The notes under the pieces: generated by a model | What the model was told of the DNA's origin: nothing | What the model saw: the letters and a program-made list of their open reading frames with translations, nothing else | Database searches by the model: none | Shown here: piece by piece, positions 32,555-44,470 of the stretch | Position numbering within the stretch: position 1 is the stretch's first letter | How the letters are laid out: each line of letters opens with the position of its first letter | Position numbers and translations under genes: made by a program | NCBI RefSeq assembly: GCF_024139115.2 | Contig: NW_026943548.1 | Location: 154,933-218,932, forward strand | Length of the DNA stretch: 64,000 nucleotides | Source of the DNA: Armigeres subalbatus | Taxonomy: Eukaryota; Arthropoda; Insecta; Diptera; Culicidae | Direction: 5' to 3'

Positions 32555-32837
32555 GAATCACTGCATGTTGGACCGACTGGTGTTAACGATAAACACTCGC
32601 TTCTCTGCCCGGCATCGGATCTTAACACCAGGAGGAACTTTAGCTTCAGAACCCGTCATACATAAGGTTCCAGTACGCCCAGTATTGAACCTTGCGGAAC
32701 TCCTGCGGTATAGGTACGCCTCTCTGCCCGGCATCGGCTCGTATAAGTACACGGTTCTGGGAATAGTTTTCCAAATCCGGTACAGGCCACCGGCAGGCTG
32801 CGGTGTAACGAGAATTGAATACCTCGCCGTTGGATCG
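32555..32837 (-). pseudogene. R1-clade LINE fragment, RT domain
   Basis: On the minus strand, RVYLYEPMPGREAYLYR is followed by a split motif corresponding to AGVPQGSILG (about 32700) and, in the next frame, a segment like LKLKFPPGVKI. The same RT part is at 49900-50080 in the larger R1 copy. Frameshifts are frequent. Confidence 0.7.
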
Positions 32838-33022
32838 CTACAGCAAAAAAAAAATCGTTCCGAATTCATGAACAGCAAAATACACCGTGATTCAATTCAC
32901 GGATTCGGAACATAGTCAGCTTTTCCAGAACGTTCCAGAAAACGTGACTGTATTCCTGAATCCGTTACTGTTGTTCCGAAAATACACCGTGAACTCGTTA
33001 GTTCACGAATTCATGAACGCTT
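32838..33022. mobile_element. Small MITE inside the R1 fragment
   Basis: Ends acagcaaaaaaaaaatcgtt and aacgcttttttgcgtgt are inverted repeats. Internally, gttccgaattcatgaac and gttcacgaattcatgaac add further symmetry around aatacaccgtga(t/a). It is non-coding. Confidence 0.6.
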
Positions 33023-33180
33023 TTTTGCGTGTATCTCGGCGGTCTAAACCAGCGTTTTACTAGCGTCCAATGAAACACTTTACGGCGGTCCGCCTTTCAT
33101 CCTCGATGCGGGCACGTTGCATCCTTCGTCTACCCTTGAGGCAGGTTGATCGAAGGGCCGCAATCTCTGGCATTGGCGTA
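33023..33180 (-). pseudogene. R1-clade LINE fragment, endonuclease-RT linker
   Basis: cactttacggcggtccgcct to aggttgatcgaagggccgca matches 50818-50915 of the larger R1 copy. With 32555-32837 it forms one R1 copy that lost its middle and was split by the MITE. Confidence 0.7.
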
Positions 33181-33447
33181 ACTAATGAAAATTTCTAGGG
33201 GGCTTACTTTTCTATTTTAACACTCATAACACAGAAAAGTCTTTGGCATGGCTCAACTGGCAGGCATATTTCAGTATTCCTACTTATATGATTAAAATTC
33301 AAAGATTTTTATTGATGCTTATCTTTGACAGGTCACGAATAATTCTAAAATTTTGCCTTTTGTTTGTTATAATTCTTTTGATGAAATTTAGGATTGATAG
33401 TTCGAGAGTTAATGAGTGACACAACTAAACTTAAATTTTTTTTTTTT
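33181..33447. other. No feature recognised
   Basis: AT-rich and unmatched. Confidence 0.35.
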
Positions 33448-33711
33448 CTCTGACGATTACATCCTCACCGACAGAGCCGCTTCGCTTAGTGTTCATTGAG
33501 CACTTCCATTAATAATCATGAGGTTTCTAAGGTTACCATTTTTGCATTCGTATATCATGAGGCAGTACGATGCTACTTTATGCCCAGGGAAGTCGAGAAA
33601 ATTTCAATCCGAAAATTGCCTAGACCGGCACCGGAATCGAACCCAGCCACCCACAGCATGGTCTTGCTTTGTAGCCGCGCTTCTTACCACACGGCTAAGG
33701 AGGGCCCCTGT
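33448..33711 (-). mobile_element. tRNA-derived SINE, Feilai-like, copy 3
   Basis: Same order of blocks as copy 1 (attacatcctcacc, gcattcgtatatcatgaggc, gtcgagaaaatttcaatccg, gaatcgaacccagccaccca, ctaaggagggcccc) but with more gaps. No target duplication is visible. This is the most decayed of the three copies. Confidence 0.85.
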
Positions 33712-35284
33712 TAGTATAAATTCCATTTCAAAAATTCAAGTTTACATCCTAATACAACTTACTAGTCGATATTTTCGATTTAGTTAAATAGCAAATTATT
33801 AACGTTCTCAAATTATTAAATTCTCATTCCAATGAATAAAACATCATTTTTTTTTAAAATAACCTTTTAAAACAGTTAATTATAAAAAGCAAAGATTGGG
33901 CAATAACTAGAAGGAAAAAATAAAAAATTTTCAAATTAACTTTCTGAGAAAATCCTTGCACAGGTTGTCACCCAACTTCGATTGTTTCAAGCCTACTGAG
34001 ATTTTTCATTGATTATATTGCTGGTGAAAATATGAGCTTAGAAAAGCAAAATAATTCAATGGAGTTTTGAAATCCTTTCGAAAAAAAATCCATCGGTCTT
34101 ATTTAATTTTTAGTAACCTCCTCGAAATCTAAGAGTTTAACGATTTTTCCAACCTCAGAAAGCCTAGCTTGATTTGAAAATTCAAAAATTTCGGAATGGT
34201 AGCAAAACTCAGAACACTTCACAGTCGTAATTCGCTGTTTGGGATTTCAATACTTCAGTTGGTCCTTTTAATTGGGCTATGAAGTTATAAAAAGATAAAC
34301 TAGCAGCACTGCATCGGTTTGATAGGTATTCCGGTTAATTATTATCTTGCGTAATTGTAAACGATTTGAATACAACAAGGAGAAATGAAGTTAGTAAAAA
34401 TAATAAAATAATTGTGTTTCCGCAACTAGTATTCCGTTACCATATATACGTTCGATCAGGTGAACATTATACCATTTCGATAACCTATTGTATAAAGTAC
34501 TTTATTATGCAGAACATTAATTGGTTGGTTTTCCGAAAAGTCAAAACGATTAACTGAATAAATTTTTGAGCGGGGTAAAAGTCCGCAAGAAGGGATGGGG
34601 CAAGAAGCATGAAACATTAAGTTTTGATGTCAAACTCGTATCTTCGGCCGAAATAAGGCTACTTCCAAAGTTAAGGATCCGCAACAAAAGAAAAGGGACA
34701 AAATCGAAAATTATCACAAGTTTCATTTAAAGGATAAGTTGAAGTAATTTGGTGTTAGAAAGGACTTGAAGAAAAAGAACTGAAGCGAAATCTCGCTCAT
34801 TGATCCTGATGTGCCAATTGGCACTTCTTGGGCTCCTGTGCGCTTTGAGCACACACAGGCCTGCTAGCGTACAATGCAGCTTTTGTAAAGGTTAACAGAG
34901 TCTGCCAAGCCCCCACGTCCTAGGCAGACCCTCTAACTCGCAGAAGTGAGCGGCGTTAAGCCCTTGGACATAGTTCCTGCCCCCAAAATTCGTAACATTA
35001 AACTGATGAGTGGTTGAATGCCCATAACGGAAACCGAACTGCTATTAGCAAAATGGAATTCTCATTCCAATGAATAAAACATCACTTTTTCAAAATAACC
35101 TTGTCAAAGTTTAATTATAAAAAGCAAACAGATTGGGCAATAACTAGAAGCATCAGCTGAATTTTTCTTTATAAGAATATAAGAAGAAACTTTGATAAGT
35201 AATAACAAAACAAAAAAGTACAACGCTAAACAGTTTAGAATCCGATGATAATATTACCATCATTTATCTGTTAGACAACTGTAG
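33712..35284. other. No gene; contains a ~100-bp direct duplication
   Basis: attctcattccaatgaataa to gattgggcaataactagaag occurs at about 33816-33914 and again at about 35053-35150. Between them, 34780-34985 is GC-richer and has short inverted parts (gcgctttgagcacacacagg; gtctgccaagcccccacgtc then ctaggcagac). No gene is recognised. Confidence 0.5.
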
Positions 35285-35475
35285 AATGCAAAAGTGCAGT
35301 TGCAGGGTTAACTTATTTGAGCAGAATGTTGCATTTCTTACTCCCAGACAAACTGCAGCGAAAAGAAAGTTCATCATTCTGAAACAGAACAGAACTATGC
35401 AACCTAGACCGATTGAAACGTACATCAGCAGGCCAAGAAAGCAGTCTCGGCGGTATTCCAGTGCTCCTTTATCGA
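35285..35475 (+). CDS. Candidate internal exon of an unknown gene
   Basis: It is preceded by ag (gttagacaactgtag) and followed by a strong donor (cga|gtaagaat at 35476). One frame is open through it: MQKCSCRVNLFEQNV, then TPRQTAAKRKFIILKQNR, then RPRKQSRRYSSAPLS. The product would be basic. I recognise no domain. The upstream pyrimidine tract is weak. The minus strand is also open (35264-35590), so coding is not established. Confidence 0.25.
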
Positions 35476-36755
35476 GTAAGAATCTCAAGAAATAAACCGT
35501 ACTCGCTCGGTTCAGCTGATATGCATGCATGCGGTTTGCTGGCAAAACTTTCTTCCCATCGGAACGGTAATTAATTGAATCATTAAACAATTATTCCAGA
35601 TGTAAGGGCTGAGTTCCGCACTTCATTATTAGCATTGCTGGATATATACACACGATGATAGCTGGGTCTAGAGATGGAACGAAGGTGGATTTACTGACGT
35701 TGTGCAACATCACTCAGTCCAGCATCAGAAAGTGAAGATTGCGGTTTACATAGAATGAATCGCTCTCGGTGGTTAATCGAACATGATTAGCTTGTTTGCG
35801 TAGTGGTTTCCAGTGCTGATGGAAAATGTATTTGAATTGCTGGGAGTGGAATTTACAAGATCCGATTAGTATGTAAACAAGATTTTGACGCTAAGAAAAT
35901 ATGTAGTTTCTTTGAATCATGTCGTAGAGTAAAACAGTATACAAGTGACGAAGAACAGCATGTTGTCTATGATTAAACATTATGCAAGACTGGTGTACGT
36001 ATAGTTTACCAAAATTTTCTTGAAAGTCGAATTTCTACCACAATATCAGTAAGCTCGTTTGAATTAACTTTTCAAAGAATTTCAATATTTCTAGTAAAGG
36101 TTTACTCTTCTGCTGTACAAAGGGAAAGAATTGTCGACGAGCATAACCACAAAAAAAATTAAAATAGTATTGTGCGAACTGCGCGTGTTCCTCCTCCAAA
36201 TCTGTCCCTGTTTGGATGTACGAAAGCCGAGACTATGGGTAAGTTCAAAAATGACTTATACAAGAAACAGCTATGGCTTAGCAAATCATAGTCCACTGTC
36301 CGACGAATAGTTTATAATCTCATCTTGAATAAACGCTCCCACTAACTCAAAAGCAACGAGCCGCTATCCGGAAAACTCCTCCAGGTTCTCCAATAATACT
36401 GGAGAGCGCGCGCCTCAAGTATCAGTTGCAACCAACAAAACAACATCCACAGTCACGCAATACAGAGTGGCTACAATCATGGGTTTGCTGTTACATAATT
36501 CACAAGAAGTATTAGCATTTATATGTTTGGAAAGAATGGAAATGTGGATGCATCCCATTCTATTTTCATGAACTGATTTGAATCTCTGAAGTTTGGGTGT
36601 GATTTGGGATTCTGCTTCCATGATATTTTTCATAGATGAGAAATTTGAGCCACTGCTGTTACGTTATCAATCATTCCCTATTCCTTCAAATATGCGATCA
36701 TGGGCACTGCTGGCGAGTTACAATTCAACTACTAAATGTACTCTAAACCTTACAG
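35476..36755. other. Possible intron; no repeat recognised
   Basis: Apparently unique sequence. A second donor-like site (gagactatgg|gtaagttc at about 36238) may close another exon starting near 36150, but no convincing acceptor or frame was found. A segment near 36290 (STVRRIVYNLI in one frame) faintly recalls a transposase helix-turn-helix; not supported further. Confidence 0.3.
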
Positions 36756-36962
36756 GTCTTTTCTGGTCAGTTTGTAATCAGCTCTGTTGACAAAGCGCTT
36801 GTTGACTCCGAGTCTTCAGGGGATATTCTTTCGCCGTCGTTGATCGCCTCAGAAAGCTGCCTGGTATTCGATGACGAAGAACTCCTCAAGCGATCTCAGT
36901 CTGCTAACATAATACTCGACAGAATTTTGTACGTCGAGTTCAGAAGGATGACCCCTCTGTAA
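36756..36962 (+). CDS. Candidate 3'-terminal exon of an unknown gene
   Basis: After an acceptor (ctctaaaccttacag, ending 36755) one frame is open for 68 codons to TAA at 36960-36962. It contains SSVDKALVDSESSGDIL, SCLVFDDEELLKRSQSAN and RILYVEFRRMTPL. There is a stop in that frame just before the acceptor. The acidic, leucine-rich content looks protein-like. Two AATAAA signals lie at 37141 and 37151, which would give a 3' UTR of about 190 bases. It does not join in frame to the exon at 35285-35475 without a middle exon. No family is recognised. Confidence 0.4.
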   Translation, partial: VFSGQFVISSVDKALVDSESSGDILSPSLIASESCLVFDDEELLKRSQSANIILDRILYVEFRRMTPL

Positions 36963-37140
36963 TTGGCACACTCTAGTCTGTGACTTTTTTTTATAGATTG
37001 TGCATATAACCATAAGGCCATCCAACCAGCCGGTAGGCAGTTCATCATCCCCTTCATTATTTTTTTCTAGATAGGTGTATCGATTGATCTGCTCACTTCC
37101 GTGTTTGAGAACTATTTTCAGTGTATTCTAACGATTTTAT

Positions 37141-37156
37141 AATAAAACCGAATAAA
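37141..37156 (+). terminator. Poly(A) signals after the candidate exon
   Basis: aataaaaccgaataaaat gives two AATAAA hexamers about 180 bases after the TAA at 36960. Confidence 0.35.
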
Positions 37157-37493
37157 ATACCACTTTTTGAAATACGAATCAGTTGTTTCATTCATATACT
37201 CTATAGAAGGTAAAGGGCTGAACAATTTACGGAATAATTTTTTTATTTTCAGAAAGCCCTTTAACTCCGTTATTAGTAGAGTTCAAACAACGAGCTGTTA
37301 AATAAAGTTGAACAAAAATCTTTGAACTTAAAGTCAACTTTGATGTGCATTCTGAAACTGTATTCCTATATATGTTAAACCATACATAAGTATAATTTGC
37401 AGGTTCGTGCTTTTCGTTTCGATGGGACGAAATCAAGCGTTTCAAGGAGAGTCAGGGTCAAAGGAGAATCTGTTTTCAGTTGGCAGGAATCAA
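37157..37493. other. No feature recognised
   Basis: Unmatched AT-rich sequence up to the MITE. Confidence 0.35.
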
Positions 37494-37741
37494 TTCTCGC
37501 GTGATTTTTGAAAACGTCGTAAGTCCAAAGAGAGCTCTCTTTGTTTACTTTCTCTTTCGATTATTACGAAGCCTACTAACATTTACATCGGATTTTTACA
37601 GAGATCTGAAGAAACTGTTTGTATAGCTTGTTGAGGTGCAAATATTGAATAAATACAAAACTAGCTTGAAAATTAATAAAAAGAGCGTAATGAAAAGAGT
37701 CTCTATTTGGACATAAGACGTTTTCAAAAATCACGCGAGAA
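37494..37741. mobile_element. 248-bp MITE with ~30-bp TIRs
   Basis: Left end ttctcgcgtgatttttgaaa then acgtcgtaagtcc; right end ggacataagacgttttcaaa then aatcacgcgagaa. The interior is AT-rich with tctttgtttactttctcttt. It directly adjoins the inverted RepB copy. Confidence 0.85.
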
Positions 37742-37744
37742 TTT

Positions 37745-38130
37745 TTCTTGCATGTATGCGAAACAAGCGACAAAGAGAACCAACTCTAAAGCGTCGTTTT
37801 TGTCGGAGATAATAATGACAAAGATCCGGATCCGAAATATTTTGTCATCAACAGAAAAGAAGATCATTTTGTTTGTTACTTTTATCCGTCATTTTGCATT
37901 ATCTCTACAGCAAATTTCGTTTTATGTATCGTAGTTTTTGCTTTCATGGAAACATTCGAGAATCTAACTCTGATTACAAAATAGCATCGTATTCTCGGAA
38001 ATATCAGAGCATGTAAGGGAATAATTCTTGTCATATTGCGTACGGGTTTTGATAGAAGCTGCGGAAATTGGTTTGTCAGTAACAAACTCTGTTGATGACG
38101 AAGGATATTGTTAGGCGTTGCTCGAATATT
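37745..38130. repeat. RepB, inverted copy without visible ends
   Basis: Reverse complement of about 7640-8010: gaaacaagcgacaaagagaa, ttcgagaatctaactctg and tgtcagtaacaaactctgtt. The terminal repeats of the full copy are not seen here. Confidence 0.75.
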
Positions 38131-38282
38131 GGTTCCTGGTAGTTGGTGAAAAACATTTTTCTTAAGAACAACGAGGAGATAAACGAAAATCGTGCCTAGG
38201 TACTTGATGAAATTTGATTCGAATGGCACTCTATACCACCACATTGACTGCATATAGAAGTTTGGTATGTGGTCAAAGATGA

Positions 38283-38312
38283 ATAGGGAAGAGGCCCCAA
38301 AACGCCCCATCC
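38283..38312. repeat. Repeat segment shared with 15690-15720
   Basis: gggaagaggccccaaaacgc is the complement of gcgttttggggcctcttccc near 15700. It abuts the satellite array. Confidence 0.55.
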
Positions 38313-38317
38313 GTTGG

Positions 38318-41300
38318 AAATCGAATGAAATTTTTTGAAATTCGAATGAATTTCCGGAAACTCGAATTTCCTTTGAAATTGAATGAATTTCGTTGGAAAT
38401 TGAAGAATTTTCGTTTCAAATTTGAGTGAATTTCCATTGAAAATCGAATGAATTTCTTGAAATTGAATGAATTTCCTTTGAAATTGAATGAATTTCGCGA
38501 AATTGAATGAATTGTCTTCAAATTTGAGTGAATTCGTTTCAATGAGGAATTTCCGTTGAAAATTCGAATGAATTTCCGTTGAAAATTCGAATGAATTTCC
38601 GTTGAAATTCGAATGAATTTGTTGAATTGAATGAAATTCTTGAATTGAATGAATTTCCGTTGAATTGAATGAATTTCCTTGAAATTGAATGAATTCTTGA
38701 AATTGAAGAATTTCCGTTGAAATTGAATGAATTTCGTTGGAATTGAATGAATTTCCGTTGAAATTCGAATGAATTTCCGTTGAATTAAATGAATTTCCGT
38801 TGAAATTGAATGAATTTGTTGGAAATTGAATGAATTTCCGTTGAAATTGAATGAATTTCGTTGAAATTCGCTGATGAATTGAATGAATTCGTTCAAATTT
38901 GAGTGAATTTCGTAATTCATGAATTTGAAATTGAATGAATTTCGTTGAAATTGAATGAATTCTCTGAAATTGAATGAATTTCGTTGAAATTCGAATGAAT
39001 TTCCGTTGAATTGAATGAATTTCCGTTGGAAATTGAATGAATTTCCGTTGAAATTGAATGAATTTCCGTTGAAATTGAAAATTCCGTTGAATTGGAATGA
39101 ATTTCCGTTGAATTGAATGATTCCGTTGAATTGAATGAATTTCCGTTGAATGAATGAATTTCGTTGAAATTCGAATGAATTTCCGTTGAAATTGAAATGA
39201 ATTTCCGTTGAAATTGAATGAATTTCGTTGAATTGAATGAATTTCCGTTGAAATTGAATGAATTTCCGTTGAAATTCGAATGAATTTCCTGTTGAATTGA
39301 ATGAATTTCCGTTGAATTGAAACGAATTTCCGTTGAAATTGAATGAATTTCCGTTGAAATTCGAATGAATGTTGAAATTGAATGAATTTCCGTTGAAATT
39401 CGAATGAATTTCTGGAAATTCGAATGAATTTCCGTTGGAAATTGAATGAATTTCGAATGAAATTCGAATGAATTTTCGTCAAATTTGAGATGTTTCAAAT
39501 TTGAGTGAATTTCGAAAATTCGAAATAATTCGTTGAAAATTCGAATGAATTTCCGTTGAAATTGAATGAATTTCCGTTGAATTGAATGAATTTCGTTGAA
39601 ATTGAATGAATTTCCATTGAATTGAACAATCGTTGAATTGAATGAATTTCGTTGAAATTGAAATTTCCGTTGAATTAATGAATTTCCGTTGAAATTGAAT
39701 GAATTTCCGTGAAATTAATGAATTTCCGTTGAATTAGAATTGAAATTTTGAATGAATTTCGTTGAAATTGAAAATTTCCGTTGAAATTGAATGAATTTCC
39801 GTTGAAATTGAATGAATTTCCGTTGAAATTGAAACCGTTGAATTGAAATGAATTTCCGTTGAAATTGAATGAATTTCCGTTGAATTGAATGAATGTTGAA
39901 ATTGAATGAATTTCCGTTGAATTCGAATGAATTTCGTTGAATTGAATGAATTTCCGTTGAAATTGAATGAATTTCCGTTGAAATTGAATGAATTTCCGGG
40001 AAATTCAAATGAATTTCGTTGAATTGAATGATTTCGTTGAATTGAATGAATTTCGTTGGAAATTGAATGAATTTCGAAATTGAATGAATTTCGTTTCAAA
40101 TTTGAGTGAATTTCGTTTCGAATTGAGTGAATTTCGAAAATTGAATGAATTCGAATTGAAAATTTCCGTGAATTGAAATCGTTGAAATTGAGAATTTCCG
40201 TTGAATTGAATGAATTTTGTTGAAATTGAATGAATTTCGTTGAATTGAATGAATTTCCGTTGAATTGAATGAATTTCGTTGAAATTGAAAATTTCGTTGA
40301 AATTGAATGAATTTCCGTTGAATTGAATGAATTCTGAAATTGATAATTTCCGTTGAATTGCTGAATTTCCGTTGAATTGAACGAATTTCCGTTGAAATTG
40401 AATGAATTTCCGTTGAATTGAATGAATTTGCTGAATTGAAAATTCCGTTGAAATTGAATGAATTTCCGTTGAAATTGAATGATTGTTGAAATTGAATGAA
40501 TTTCTGGAATTGAATGATTTCGTTGAAATTGAATGATTCTCTGGAAATTGAATGATTCGCTGGAAATTCGAATGATTCTGAAATTGAATGAATTTCGTAA
40601 GTTCGAATGAATTTCGTTGAATTCGAATGAATTTCCGTTGAATTGAATGAATTTCCGTTGAATTGAATGAATTTCGTTGAATTGAATGAATTTCCGTTGA
40701 AATTGAATGAATTTCCGTTGAATTGGAATGAATTTCCGGAAATTGAATGAATTTCGTGGAATTGAATGAATTTCCGTTGAAATTCGAATGAATTCTGAAT
40801 TGAATAAATTTCGTTGAATTAATGAATTTCCGTTGAAATTGAAATGAATTTCCGTTGAATTGAATGAATTTCGTTGAAATTGAAAATTCCATTGAAATTG
40901 AATGAATTTCGTTGAATTGAATGAATTTCGTTGAATTGAATGAATTTCCGTTGAATGATTGAATTCCGTTGAATTGAAGAATTTCTGGAAATTCGAAGAA
41001 GTCCGTTGAAATTGAATGAATTTCCGTTGAAATTCGAATGAATTTCCGTAGGAAATTTGAATGAATTTCCGTTGAATTTGAATGAATTTCGTTGAATTGA
41101 ATGAATTTCCGTTGAAATTGAATATTTCGTTGAAATTAAGAATTTTGTTGAATTGAATGAATTTGCTGAAATTGAATGAATTTCCGTTGGAAATTGAATG
41201 AATTTCGTTTCAAATTTGAGTGAGTTTCATTGAAAATCGAAATTCCGTTGAAAACTCGAATGAATTTCCGTTGAAAATTCGAATGAATTTCCGTTGAATT

Positions 41301-42500
41301 GAATGAATTCCGTTGAAATTGTGAATTTCGTTGAATTGAATGAATTTCCGTTGAAATTGAATGAATTTCCGTTGAAATTAACGAATTTCGTTGAAATTGA
41401 ATGAATTTCCGTTGGAAATTGAATGAATTTCCTGAAATTGTGAAAATTCTGAAATTGAATTTTCCGTTGGAAATTCAAAATTCTCGTTGGAAATTGAATG
41501 AATTTCCATTGAATTCGAATGAATTTCTGCTGGAAATTCGAATGAATTTCGTTGAATTGAATAATTTCTGAAATTCGAATTTCTGTTGAAATTGAATGAA
41601 TTTCGTTGAAATTCGAATGAATTTGCTGGAAATTGAATGAATTCTGTTGGAAATTGAATGAATTTCGTTGGAAATTCGAATGAATTTCGTTGATATTCGA
41701 ATGAATTTCCGTTGGAAATTCGAATGAATTTTAGTTGAAATTCGAATGAATTTCGTTGAAATTGAATGAATTTCCGTTGGAAATTGAATGAATTTCGTTG
41801 ATATCTGAATGAATTTCTCTGGAAATTGAATGAATTTCCGTTGATATTCGAATGAATTTCCGTAAATTCGAATGAGTTTCGTTGAAATTGAATGAATTTC
41901 CGTTGAAATTGAATGAATTCGTTGAAATTGAATGAATTTCCGTTGAAATTGAATGAATTTCCGTTGGAAATTGAATGAATTTGTGGAAATTCGAATGAAT
42001 TTCCGTTGAATTGAATGAATTTCCGTTGAATTGAATGAATTTCCGTTGAAATTGAATTAATTTCGTGAATGAACAATTTCATTGAAATTGAATGAATTTT
42101 CGTTGAAATTTGAATGAACTTCCGTTGAAATTGAATGAATTTCCTTGAATGAATGAATTTCCGTGGAAATTGAATGAATTTTCGTTGAAATTGAATGAAC
42201 TTCGTTGAATTGAAGAATTTCCGTTGAAATTGAAATGAATTTCCGTTGAATTGAATGAATTTCCGTTGAATTGAATGACCGTTGAATGAATGAATTTCCG
42301 TTGAATTGAATGAATTTCCGTTGAAATTTAATGAATTTCTTGGAAATTGAATGATTTTTTTGAAATTGAATGATTTTTTTGAAATTCTAATGAATTTTCT
42401 TTGAATTGAGTGAATTTCCGTTGAATTGAGTGAATTTCCATTGGAAATTCGAATGAAATTTCGTTGGAAATTCGAATGAATTTTTTTTGGAAATTCGAAT
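38318..42500. repeat. 21-bp satellite array, about 4.2 kb
   Basis: About 200 copies of a unit close to gaatgaatttccgttgaaat + t, with common variants (one c for cc, missing at, ggaaatt for gaaatt, gaaattcgaatg). Because 21 is a multiple of three and the unit has no stop in any minus-strand frame, long frames appear there (up to 428 codons at 38196-39482) with repeats like EIHSIST, KFIQFQR and NSFNFNG. Frames shift freely between copies, so a selected protein is unlikely. The array has less order at its right end (42330-42500). The repeat number in a draft assembly is uncertain. Confidence 0.95.
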
Positions 42501-42974
42501 TTGAATGAAGATCTGCGAGATTCCGAGCTGTAAACCAGACTTTAAACTGGCCAGGATGTTTTTTTACTTTTCGACGAACATGAGTCCCGCTTTTTTGTGA
42601 GCAAATGAGAACAAAATCAATGGACAAGATTTTCGGCTGAGGCTATTTTTTGTCATTTAAATCAATTTCGATCAAAAAGGACTTTGAAATGATTGTATTT
42701 GACATTTATTCTCATGCGTCAACCATATCCAAGGAAATAATTCAAATTGAATTTTATTATTGTTCTTTCCTTGTTGAGACTCTTGTTATTCTTATCCGCA
42801 GGTTTTTTTCTCACTTATAATCGTGAAAAAGGGATTTGGCACGGGCAATCAATAATTCCCCGGTTGATCTTTTCGCATTTGCATTTTAACATTTTTGCCT
42901 TCTAATGCCCGTAGGCAATGTACTTTGACTATTGTTTGTTATTTTCAATTGTTTGGAATTGGAAGTACGATTGG
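42501..42974. other. No gene recognised
   Basis: Unmatched sequence between the array and the LINE copy. Confidence 0.35.
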
Positions 42975-44470
42975 AAAGTTGGATCTTGGAACGTGAAAAC
43001 TTTGAATGAACCCGCATGGGTTGGGCCTTGCCTGCGCTGCAGAAGGTCGGCGGAGTGTGGCAGCAATCCAGGAAATACGGTGGTTCAGAACTGGAGACAT
43101 TAACCGGACACTTCATTCAAGTTCCACATTACTATATTGGCGGTGACAGAGCAGAACGAGGAGTTGGCTTCACGGTGATCGCGAAGCAGATGAAGCATGT
43201 TATCTTATGGAAGCCGATAAGCGACTGCATTTGCGTGTTGAGAATGAAGGGCAAATTCTTCAACTATTGCCTGATCCGAGTGAAGACACTTGCTCACAGA
43301 TAGACCACGTGCTTGACGACGGACGACATTTCTCGGATGTTACAGATGTAGGGTCCTTCAGAGGGCCGAACATCGACTCGGATCACTACCTTGTAGTTGC
43401 AAAAATTCGGGCAATTTTTTTTGTTCATTGATTTCAAAGCAGCGTACGATTCAGTGAAAAAAAATGAGATGTGACAGATAATGTCCAAACATGGTTTTCC
43501 GGCGAAACTGATAGACAGTTACGTGCAACGCTGCATGGGTCGAAATTCATTCGGATTGCAGACGAAGTGTCAACCTCGTTTGTGACCTTAGACGGGTTGA
43601 AGCAGGGTGATGCACTTTCGAATTTATTGTTCAACATTGCACTCGAAGACGCTACTAAGATATGGTGTGCAGAGGAACGGCACTATCATTACACGGTCGT
43701 ATATTGTCCTTTGCTTTGCGGACGACATCGACGTTATTAGAATATATCGCAGAGCAGTAGTTGAGTCTTTTGTCCCACTGAAGAGCGAGATGGAGGATAG
43801 GTTAACCATTAACTCTCAAGACAAAATACATGGTGGCAGGTACAGATAGAGGAAGACCTAGTGGTGTGGGTGCTGAGGTAGTGCTTGATGGGGATGTATT
43901 TAGTTGTTGAAGAACTTGTTTACTTTGGAACTCTTGTGACATGTGACAATGACGTTTTCCGTGAAGTGAAAAGACGTATTGCTTCTGCGAATAGGGTCTT
44001 TTATGGATTACGTAACCAGCTTAGGTCCCGCAGCATGCAAACGGTAACGAAATTTGCTCTCACAAAACTCTGATTCTACAGTTCCCATGACATGAAGCAT
44101 GGGCAAAAGAGGCCGACTTGAGAGCTTTTCGGGTTTTCGAACAAAAAGTCCTGCGTACAATATTCGGAGGGAAACTAGAAAATGGTGTGTGGCGCAGACA
44201 AGTATACAAAGAAGAAAATATTGTGAATCGTATAAAAACGGCAGACTTCAGTGGGCTGGTCACTTAGCGAATGTCGGAAGAAAGAATAGCTAAAACAATA
44301 TTCAACAGAGAACCAGATAGGAGCCAGCGACTTCGTGGAAAGCCACGAACATGATGACTGCACGCGGTGGAATCGGACCTGGCGACGCTGAACGTTCGGG
44401 GAAACTGGAGGAACATCGCCCAAGACCGACGATTATGGAGCTCTATAATACGCCAGGCATAGGTGTATCG
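42975..44470 (+). pseudogene. Decayed LINE copy with endonuclease and RT parts
   Basis: It starts with the APE-type endonuclease N-terminus (WKVGSWNVKTLNEP, about 42979), continues with GGDRAERGVGF and GKFFNYCLI, and jumps to the endonuclease C-terminus (SQIDHVLDDGRHFSD, DSDHYLVVAKIRA, 43296-43410). Without the linker it runs into RT motif A (IDFKAAYDSVK, 43430), motif B (LKQGDALSNLLFNIALED), the catalytic box (CFADDIDVI, about 43717), VEELVYFGTLVTCDNDVFRE (43905) and RVFEQKVLRTIFGGKLENGV (44130). Frames change at least six times. The C-terminal parts are of the same kind as in 1703-3211, so both copies come from related elements. Confidence 0.85.

Noticed and set aside
36150..36238. Middle exon ending at the donor gagactatgg|gtaag
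   Set aside because: Good donor only; no convincing acceptor and stops in the likely frames.
38196..42082. Long minus-strand frames (up to 428 codons) in the 21-bp array as real proteins
   Set aside because: They follow from a stop-free unit divisible by three; the frame changes between neighbouring copies and no start or splice context is present.
38318..42500. CRISPR-like array
   Set aside because: Units are directly abutting with no unique spacers, and the context is eukaryotic.
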